Source: Hemicentrotus pulcherrimus (lineage: Eukaryota > Echinodermata > Echinoidea > Camarodonta > Strongylocentrotidae). Taken from it: 13,575 nt of DNA. The notes under the pieces are model-generated. The model saw only the letters and a program-made list of their open reading frames with translations. It was not told the DNA's origin and made no database searches. Position numbers and translations under genes: made by a program. The stretch spans positions 28,595 through 42,169 of the forward strand of contig BEXV01001110.1 in NCBI GenBank assembly GCA_003118195.1, written 5' to 3'. Below are positions 13,429-13,575 of the stretch, in pieces (the stretch's first letter is position 1; every line of letters starts with the position of its first letter).

Positions 13429-13575
13429 GGCGCGTACGCAGGGGGGAGGGGGGTAGGGTTACCCCCCTTCAGTTATTGTATGTGTATTTTTTTTTGTGCA
13501 AAACCCCTCCCTTTTGAGTTTAGATTATTATTTTTGTTCTTATTTTTTTTAATGTCCGCTTTCCCCCCCCCCCCC
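13429..13575 (+). repeat. G/C-rich dispersed repeat module, truncated at window edge
   Basis: GGCGCGTACGCAGGGGGGAG opens the block, followed by a GGGTTACCCCCC inverted stretch, T runs, ACCCCTCCC and a terminal run of 13 C. The GCGTACGCAGG core is the same as in the hairpin at 3102-3180. The far end lies beyond the window. Confidence 0.55.

Noticed and set aside
1..13575. A prokaryotic operon, defence or toxin-antitoxin system
   Set aside because: No operon-like gene packing or ribosome binding sites; the only multi-block proteins are a spliced animal gene and LINE remnants.

Overview
This is eukaryotic, animal-type DNA: AT-rich, with short conserved exons separated by GT..AG introns, a tRNA-derived SINE, two decayed non-LTR retrotransposon (LINE) fragments, terminal-inverted-repeat elements, minisatellites and many microsatellites. 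The repeat style (a SINE with an ATT tail, GCGTACGCAGG and GCGGATCCAGG modules, TATARAGCGC modules, CR1-like reverse transcriptase) looks like a marine invertebrate, perhaps an echinoderm or another non-vertebrate deuterostome. That assignment is an inference from repeat style, not a proven identity. Nothing prokaryotic is present.

The one gene I can reconstruct with confidence is a complete, plus-strand, six-exon gene of the AIG1/ADTRP family (FAR-17a/AIG1-like), with coding exons at 3488-3658, 3997-4125, 5695-5796, 7078-7193, 7785-7936 and 9289-9332. The joined coding length is 714 nt including the stop, giving 237 aa, about the size of human AIG1 (about 240 aa). All five introns have GT..AG ends and all exon phases agree (0,0,0,2,1). 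Both residues known to be catalytic in this atypical membrane hydrolase family are present, Thr53 and His135. The protein ends in KKAE, a dilysine ER-retrieval type tail. A TATA-like box lies about 100 bp upstream of the start, a short overlapping upstream ORF sits on the start codon, and AATAAA signals lie about 480-600 bp after the stop.

Layout: 1-130 G/C-rich dispersed repeat; 131-315 short GC-rich patch with weak exon-like readings on both strands; 316-1044 no gene; 1045-1281 tRNA-derived SINE (minus); 1282-2855 no gene, microsatellite and a TATAAAGCGC module; 2856-2957 orphan exon-like ORF (plus); 3102-3180 perfect 19-bp hairpin; 3258-3362 GAA tract; 3383-9332 promoter and AIG1-like gene. 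Intron 2 holds a 326-bp inverted-repeat element. Intron 3 holds a 16-bp minisatellite abutting a decayed LINE. Intron 4 holds a 30-bp tandem repeat. Intron 5 holds a degenerate 31-bp tandem repeat and a dispersed repeat. Then 9333-10020 is 3' UTR and polyadenylation region; 10380-10625 compound trinucleotide tract; 11161-11281 a 121-bp near-perfect palindromic MITE; 11530-12757 a CR1-like LINE fragment (minus) split by a nested insertion of roughly 450 bp; 12758-13428 nothing recognised; 13429-13575 a second G/C-rich module ending in poly-C.

The interesting content is the hydrolase gene with its conserved active site, and the layered insertion history around it. I see no evidence of a wholly new multi-gene system.
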